From positions 1 to 10,449 of the forward strand of contig CAMIOJ010000050.1 of assembly GCA_946222435.1 (NCBI GenBank): DNA of 10,449 bases, given 5' to 3'. The position numbers were made by a program, and so were the translations under genes. Origin of the DNA: an uncultured Micrococcus sp. (GTDB lineage: Bacteria; Actinomycetota; Actinomycetes; Actinomycetales; Micrococcaceae). Within the stretch, counting starts at the first letter, position 1. The number at the start of each line of letters is the position of its first letter. The notes under the pieces were generated by a model that saw nothing but the letters and a program-made list of their open reading frames with translations, did no database searches and was not told where the DNA came from. This document shows, piece by piece, positions 6,801 to 10,449 of this stretch.

Positions 6801-7982
6801 TCAGAGGAAGGCGGAGTGGCCGGTGAGCCCACGGCCCACGATCAGGGAGTTGACCTCGTAGGTGCCCTCGTACGTGAAGATCGCCTCCACGTCCGAGAAG
6901 AACCGGCCGAGACCGCGGTCGGCGAGGATGCCGTTGCCGCCCATCAGCTGACGGCCCAGGGCGGCGGACTCGCGGCACATCTGGGAGGTCTTGAGCTTCA
7001 CCAGCGAGGCCTGGGTCATGGACACCTCGCCGGCGGCCTCGAGCTGGACGGCACGGTGCGCCATGCCGAGGGTGGCGGCCAGGTTGGCGGCGATCTGCAC
7101 CAGCAGCGACTGCACCAGCTGGTGCCCGGCGATCGGCCGCCCGAACTGCGTGCGCTCCAGCGCGTAGTCGCGGGCGATGTCCAGGATGGCCGCCTGCGCG
7201 CCCACGGCCTGCCAGCCCAGCCCGTTGCGGGAGCCGAGCAGGATCACGTTGGTGTCCGCGAACGTGTTCGCCTTCTCCAGCTTGTTCTCCGCCGGGATGC
7301 GCACGTCCGTGAACGTGATGTCCGCGTTCTGCACGATCTTCACGGCCGTCTTGTGCTCGATCTTCGTGGCCTCGAAGCCCGGGCGGTCGGTCTCCACGAT
7401 GAAGCCCTTGACCTGGTTGTCCGCCTCGTCACGGGCCCACACGATCGCGATGCGAGACATGGTGCCGTTGCCGATCCAACGCTTGGCCCCGTTGATCACC
7501 CACTCGTCCCCGTCGCGCCGGGCAGTGGTGGCCATGCCGCCGGCCACGTCCGAGCCGTGCTCCGGCTCGGTCAGGGCGAAGCAGCCGGTGTACTCCATGG
7601 ACTGCAGGCCCGGAAGCCACTTCTGCTTCTGCTCCTCCGAGCCCAGATGCTTGAGCGTGGCACCGACCAGGTCGTTGTGGAGGGCGAAGTACACGCTGAG
7701 CGAGACGTCCGCACGGGCCATCTCGGCCATCAGGCAGCCACGGAACAGCGGGTCGGAGGTCATGGAGTCCATGTCATTGAAGCCGAGCTCGCCCATGCGC
7801 TGGGCGACCTCGTGCGGGAACTCGTCACGACTCCAGGCTTCGGCCACGTGCGGGACGACCTCCTTCGCCAGGACGGCACGGATCTCCGTGAGCCTGTCCT
7901 GCTGCTCCTGGGTCAGGAGGCGGTGGAACTCGAGGACGTCGACGTCGATGAGCGAGCGGTTCTTTGCGTCTGCAGTGGTCAT
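6801..7982 (-). CDS. Acyl-CoA dehydrogenase, glutaryl-CoA dehydrogenase/ACX4 branch
   Basis: This flavoprotein of 393 residues introduces the 2,3-double bond into an acyl-CoA. It contains the FAD/substrate motif CFALTEPEHGSD (134-145), KRWIGNGTM (167-175), the ERTQFGRPIAGHQLVQ segment (276-291) and LMGGNGILAD (346-355). The putative catalytic base is E372 in TYEGTYEVNSLIVGRGLTG, the placement used by human glutaryl-CoA dehydrogenase. However, the human arginine that binds the glutaryl carboxylate (precursor Arg138) aligns with S96, in ADVSLSVYFA. This and several shared segments (KRWIGN, KIVQNADI-like, YEGTYEVN) place it nearer plant ACX4-type short-chain enzymes. A simple short-chain or branched acyl-CoA is therefore the more likely substrate. 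The ATG start has GAGGA 7 bases upstream; a longer open frame to 8384 overlaps the CaiB-family gene and is not real. The preceding gene ends 53 bases upstream. Confidence 0.93.
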   Translation of the reverse strand: MTTADAKNRSLIDVDVLEFHRLLTQEQQDRLTEIRAVLAKEVVPHVAEAWSRDEFPHEVAQRMGELGFNDMDSMTSDPLFRGCLMAEMARADVSLSVYFALHNDLVGATLKHLGSEEQKQKWLPGLQSMEYTGCFALTEPEHGSDVAGGMATTARRDGDEWVINGAKRWIGNGTMSRIAIVWARDEADNQVKGFIVETDRPGFEATKIEHKTAVKIVQNADITFTDVRIPAENKLEKANTFADTNVILLGSRNGLGWQAVGAQAAILDIARDYALERTQFGRPIAGHQLVQSLLVQIAANLAATLGMAHRAVQLEAAGEVSMTQASLVKLKTSQMCRESAALGRQLMGGNGILADRGLGRFFSDVEAIFTYEGTYEVNSLIVGRGLTGHSAFL

Positions 7983-7989
7983 GGGGTGT

Positions 7990-7994
7990 TCCTC
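7990..7994 (-). promoter_or_regulatory. Ribosome binding site of the acyl-CoA dehydrogenase gene
   Basis: Minus-strand GAGGA lies 7 bases before the ATG at 7982. It fixes this start in preference to the longer upstream open frame. Confidence 0.6.
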
Positions 7995-8035
7995 AGGGGT
8001 CGAGGGCGGAAGGGGTACGGGTATGGGTGCGGGGA

Positions 8036-8992
8036 TCAGGCGGCGGGAGCGGCCAGGGCGGTGAGCGGGATGCCCCGCTCCTCGCCCCAGGCCTGCCAGT
8101 GCCGGGCGTCGTGCTGGAGCAGGGCCTGAGCGAGCTGTTCGCGCAGGTCGCCGTGGGGGTCCAGCTCGAGGCCTTCGACGAGCGCGGCCGCAAAGTGCGG
8201 CTCCAGGGCACCGACGGCGACGTGGCCGGCGGCCACGGGGTAGATCCCGTAGTTCGGCGCGGCTCCGCCCAGGGGGCTCGCCGGGTCCGTCATGCGGTGC
8301 CGGTTGGGCAGGGCCAGGGCGTGGGCGGCCTCGGCGAGCGCCACGACGGCGTGACCGCCGTCGCCGTGCGTCCCGCGGGAGCACAGCAGGGCGAGCGCCG
8401 CGGAGACGGCACGCTCGGCGCCGTGCAGGTCTGCCGCCAGGACCCGCGGCGGCCGGCCCGGCTCCAGCAGGCCCGCCTCGGCCTGGTAGTTGATGTCGTG
8501 TCCGGGCACGTCCGTGCGCTCCCCGGCGAAGCCGGTGATGTCCACCTGGCAGATCCGCCGGTGGCGTGCGCGGACGGCCTCGGCGTCCAGGCCCAGGCGG
8601 CGCAGCGCCCCGGAGCGGTGGGAGGTGATGAACACGTCCGCCTCGGCGAGGATGTCCTCCATCTCCGCGGCGCCGGCGGAGGACTTCATGTCCACCATCC
8701 GGGTCTGCTGGCCGCGGTGCAGCTCCTCGAAGAGGGCGGGCACCAGGGTTGCCACGGGGTCCCCGGACGGCGGCAGCACGGTGACCACGTCCGCACCGAG
8801 CTCCTGCAGGCGAGCCGCGCTCACGGGTCCGGGCAGGTTCAGGGCGATGCTCACCACCCGCACGCCCGCCAGGGGCGCGGGGCCGTCAGCGTGGGAGGCC
8901 TGGCCGTCCGCGCGGGACGCGGAGCCACCGGTGCGGGGCGCGGAGCCACCCATGCGGGCCTCGGCGGCCGGTCCGGTCTGGGAAGAGCTCAT
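8036..8992 (-). CDS. CaiB/BaiF (family III) protein, alpha-methylacyl-CoA racemase-like
   Basis: After a repetitive linker the family begins at residue 41 with LAGVRVVSIALNLPGPVSAARL and LGADVV. The residues used by mycobacterial alpha-methylacyl-CoA racemase (MCR His126, Asp156, Glu241) are all matched: H165 in PGHDINY, D188 in LAADLHG and E264 in VGALEPHF. R126 in SHRSGALRRLGL matches the conserved NxRPG-type CoA-binding arginine. That makes racemase, (R)/(S)-2-methylacyl-CoA interconversion, more likely than CoA transfer. At 318 residues, ~38 of them linker, it is shorter than the usual ~360 and ends soon after WGEERGIPLTAL, so the C-terminal part is trimmed. The ATG overlaps the stop of the preceding dehydrogenase gene (ATGA), implying translational coupling. 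Residues 14-41 are four copies of a 7-residue repeat. A start at the internal Met14 (8953) cannot be excluded. Confidence 0.88.
   Translation of the reverse strand: MSSSQTGPAAEARMGGSAPRTGGSASRADGQASHADGPAPLAGVRVVSIALNLPGPVSAARLQELGADVVTVLPPSGDPVATLVPALFEELHRGQQTRMVDMKSSAGAAEMEDILAEADVFITSHRSGALRRLGLDAEAVRARHRRICQVDITGFAGERTDVPGHDINYQAEAGLLEPGRPPRVLAADLHGAERAVSAALALLCSRGTHGDGGHAVVALAEAAHALALPNRHRMTDPASPLGGAAPNYGIYPVAAGHVAVGALEPHFAAALVEGLELDPHGDLREQLAQALLQHDARHWQAWGEERGIPLTALAAPAA
8873..8956. repeat. 21-bp tandem repeat, four imperfect copies, in the CaiB-family gene
   Basis: Copies lie at 8873-8893, 8894-8914, 8915-8935 and 8936-8956. The last two agree at 18 of 21 bases. They encode MGGSAPR / TGGSASR / ADGQASH / ADGPAPL, an Ala/Gly/Ser-rich linker before the first conserved strand. 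The period is a multiple of three, so copy-number change would keep the frame. Confidence 0.75.
8989..8992 (-). other. ATGA stop/start overlap (translational coupling)
   Basis: The minus-strand ATG of the CaiB-family gene (8992-8990) overlaps the TGA of the FadB-type gene (8991-8989), so ribosomes can pass directly from one gene to the next. Confidence 0.8.
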
Positions 8993-10449
8993 CGGCCCGG
9001 CCCCTCACCGCGCTCGGCGAGCGCACGCAGCTCATCGCTCGGGCGGAAGCGCTCGCCGTACTTCTCGGCCAGCTCGTCGGCGCGGGCCACGAAGGCGGCG
9101 GGGCCGCCCTCGCGGTGGGTCATGAAGGTGACCGGGCCGCCGGTGTGCGGCGGGAACCCGATGCCGAACACGCCGCCCAGGTTCGCCGAGGGGGCGTCGG
9201 TGAGCACGCCGTCGTCGAAGCAGCGTGCCGTCTCGATCGCCATGCGGTACAGCAGGCGGTCCTGCAGGTCCTGCTCCGGCACATCTGCATCGGTGCCGAA
9301 GTGCTCGGCCAGACCCGGCCACAGGTGCTTCGGGCCGTCCTCCGGGTACTCGTAGAACCCGGCACCCTTGGCGCGGCCCGGGCGGCCGAACTCGTCCACC
9401 ATGCGGTCCACCACCTGCTCGCCCGGGCGCACCGGACGCTCGGTTCCGGCCTCGGCGGCCGCCTTCTCCTCCTCGCGGCGGATGTGCTGGATGAGCGTGA
9501 GGGAGACCTCGTCCATCATGGCCAGCGGGGAGGCGGGGAAGCCGGCATGGCGGGCCGCACGCTCGATCCGCTGGGCGTCCACACCCTCCTCCACGAGGGC
9601 GGCGGCCTCGAGCACGAGCGTGCCGTACACGCGTGAGGTGTAGAAGCCGCGTCCGTCGTTGACGAGGATCGGCAGCTTGCGGACCTGCTGCACCAGGTCA
9701 TAGGCGCGCTCCACCGTCCGCTGGGACGTCTGCTCGCCGCGGATGATCTCCACGAGCTTCATCCGGTCCACCGGGGAGAAGAAGTGCAGGCCCACGAAGT
9801 CCGCGGCACGCTCGCGCGGCTCCTGCAGCAGGGTGATGGGCAGCGTGGAGGTGTTGCTGCACAGCAGGGTGTCCGGGCCGACCACGCGCTCCACCTCGGC
9901 GAACACGGAGCTCTTCAGCTCGAAGTCCTCGAACACGGCCTCGATCACCGCGTCCACGCCTGCGAGGTCCTGGTAGTCGTCGGTCGGGCGGACCCGGGCC
10001 AGGACGGCGTCGGCCTCCTCGCGGGTCATGCGTCCCTTCTGCACGCGCGGCTCGAGGATGGCGCCGACCTTCTCCCGGCCCTTCTCGGCGGCCTCGCGGC
10101 TGACGTCCTTGAGCACCACGTCCACGCCCTTGAGGGCGAGGGCGTGGGCGATGCCGACGCCCATCATGCCTGCACCCAGCACGGCCGCCGAGGAGATGGA
10201 GCTGCGCTCGCGGGAGGCGCCGCCCAGGGCCGCGCCGGAGCGCAGCGCCTGCATGTCCGAGTGGAACGCCTGGATCATGGCGGAGGAGGTGTGTCCGGTC
10301 ACGAGGGACACGAAGTAGCGGGTCTCGATGCGCGAGGCGGTCTCGAAGTCCACCTGGGAGCCCTCCACCGCCGCACTGAGGATGGCCTTCGGGGCGGGCA
10401 GGTCCGCGCCGTGCAGCTTCTTGCGCAGGGTGGCCGCGTACGCGGGCAC
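8989..10449 (-). CDS. fadB: FadB-type 3-hydroxyacyl-CoA dehydrogenase (multifunctional), 5' part outside window
   Basis: The frame is open to the right edge, so 486 C-terminal residues of a longer protein are visible (the GTG at 10449 is not a real start). Visible residues 1-~80 (PKAILSAAVEGSQVDFETASRIE) are the linker that follows the enoyl-CoA hydratase domain in FadB/FadJ-type proteins, so a hydratase domain of roughly 250-300 residues is expected upstream. The NAD-binding domain begins AAVLGAGMMGVGIAHALALKG with G-x-G-x-x-G at 92-97. NTSTLPIT (199-206) and the catalytic pair H222 (GLHFFSPVDRM) and E234 (KLVEII) follow, then two C-terminal helical HCDH domains (GRGFYTSRV onward, and LLYRMAIETARCFDDGV with FPPHTGGP). 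It would hydrate 2-enoyl-CoA and oxidise the 3-hydroxy product with NAD+. It is the first visible gene of the beta-oxidation operon and overlaps the next gene by 4 bases. A thiolase partner is expected just upstream, outside the window. Confidence 0.92.
   Translation of the reverse strand: MPAYAATLRKKLHGADLPAPKAILSAAVEGSQVDFETASRIETRYFVSLVTGHTSSAMIQAFHSDMQALRSGAALGGASRERSSISSAAVLGAGMMGVGIAHALALKGVDVVLKDVSREAAEKGREKVGAILEPRVQKGRMTREEADAVLARVRPTDDYQDLAGVDAVIEAVFEDFELKSSVFAEVERVVGPDTLLCSNTSTLPITLLQEPRERAADFVGLHFFSPVDRMKLVEIIRGEQTSQRTVERAYDLVQQVRKLPILVNDGRGFYTSRVYGTLVLEAAALVEEGVDAQRIERAARHAGFPASPLAMMDEVSLTLIQHIRREEEKAAAEAGTERPVRPGEQVVDRMVDEFGRPGRAKGAGFYEYPEDGPKHLWPGLAEHFGTDADVPEQDLQDRLLYRMAIETARCFDDGVLTDAPSANLGGVFGIGFPPHTGGPVTFMTHREGGPAAFVARADELAEKYGERFRPSDELRALAERGEGPGR

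Noticed and set aside
6755..6832. Upstream ATG start for the acyl-CoA ligase
   Set aside because: It would overlap the preceding gene by 32 bases and add a Pro/Arg-rich extension; the GTG at 6754 gives a standard-length enzyme with a natural 46-base spacer.
6585..8129. 514-codon plus-strand open frame across the ligase and acyl-CoA dehydrogenase genes
   Set aside because: Low-complexity His/Arg/Gly/Val-rich translation with no recognisable motif, spanning two clear genes and their spacer on the other strand.
7964..9355. 463-codon plus-strand open frame across the CaiB-family gene
   Set aside because: Shadow of the opposite-strand operon; no motifs and no plausible ribosome site.
1..10449. 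CRISPR array, tRNA/rRNA genes, insertion sequences or a multi-gene defence system
   Set aside because: No spaced direct repeats, no tRNA-like folds, no transposase motifs and no defence genes beyond the single HNH gene were seen on either strand.

Overview
This window looks like the chromosome of a high-GC Gram-positive bacterium (Actinomycetota). Sampled coding stretches are about 72% G+C, third codon positions are almost all G or C, and GTG starts and 4-base stop/start overlaps are used. The gene content (a UPF0371/DUF1846 protein, a PoxB-type pyruvate oxidase, a FadB/CaiB/acyl-CoA dehydrogenase/ligase cluster) would suit Micrococcaceae (Micrococcus, Kocuria or relatives). That genus-level placement is inference only.

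Layout. Positions 1-1344 (+) hold the C-terminal ~90% of a UPF0371/DUF1846 protein whose start lies before the window. Positions 1345-1689 are non-coding and carry two structurally matched imperfect hairpins. Positions 1690-2625 (-) hold a solitary HNH endonuclease gene of clearly lower G+C, the one gene here that looks recently acquired. Positions 2765-3292 (+) hold a small unrecognised gene whose last third is very probably out of frame; removing one base restores a 155-residue protein ending at 3233. Positions 3363-5078 (+) hold poxB, closed by a perfect 15-bp stem-loop at 5093-5127 that also faces the end of the opposite-strand operon.

The right half (5147 to >10449, all -) reads as one fatty-acid beta-oxidation operon. 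Transcription enters from the right edge with the C-terminal part of a FadB-type multifunctional enzyme (3-hydroxyacyl-CoA dehydrogenase region visible). This is followed, with an ATGA overlap, by a compact CaiB/BaiF family protein with an alpha-methylacyl-CoA racemase-like active site, then an acyl-CoA dehydrogenase of the glutaryl-CoA dehydrogenase/ACX4 branch, then an AMP-forming acyl-CoA ligase. Together they could activate a fatty acid, set the stereochemistry of a 2-methyl branch, and carry out the first oxidation and the hydration/second oxidation; the thiolase would be expected just beyond the right edge. A role in branched-chain fatty acid breakdown is inferred from the racemase-like member, not shown.

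I see no tRNA, rRNA, CRISPR array, insertion sequence or obvious defence island. The points most worth a second look are the paired hairpins, the frameshifted unknown gene, the low-GC HNH gene, the 21-bp minisatellite in the CaiB-family gene, and the loss of the glutarate-binding arginine in the acyl-CoA dehydrogenase. Apart from these the window is ordinary metabolic chromosome.
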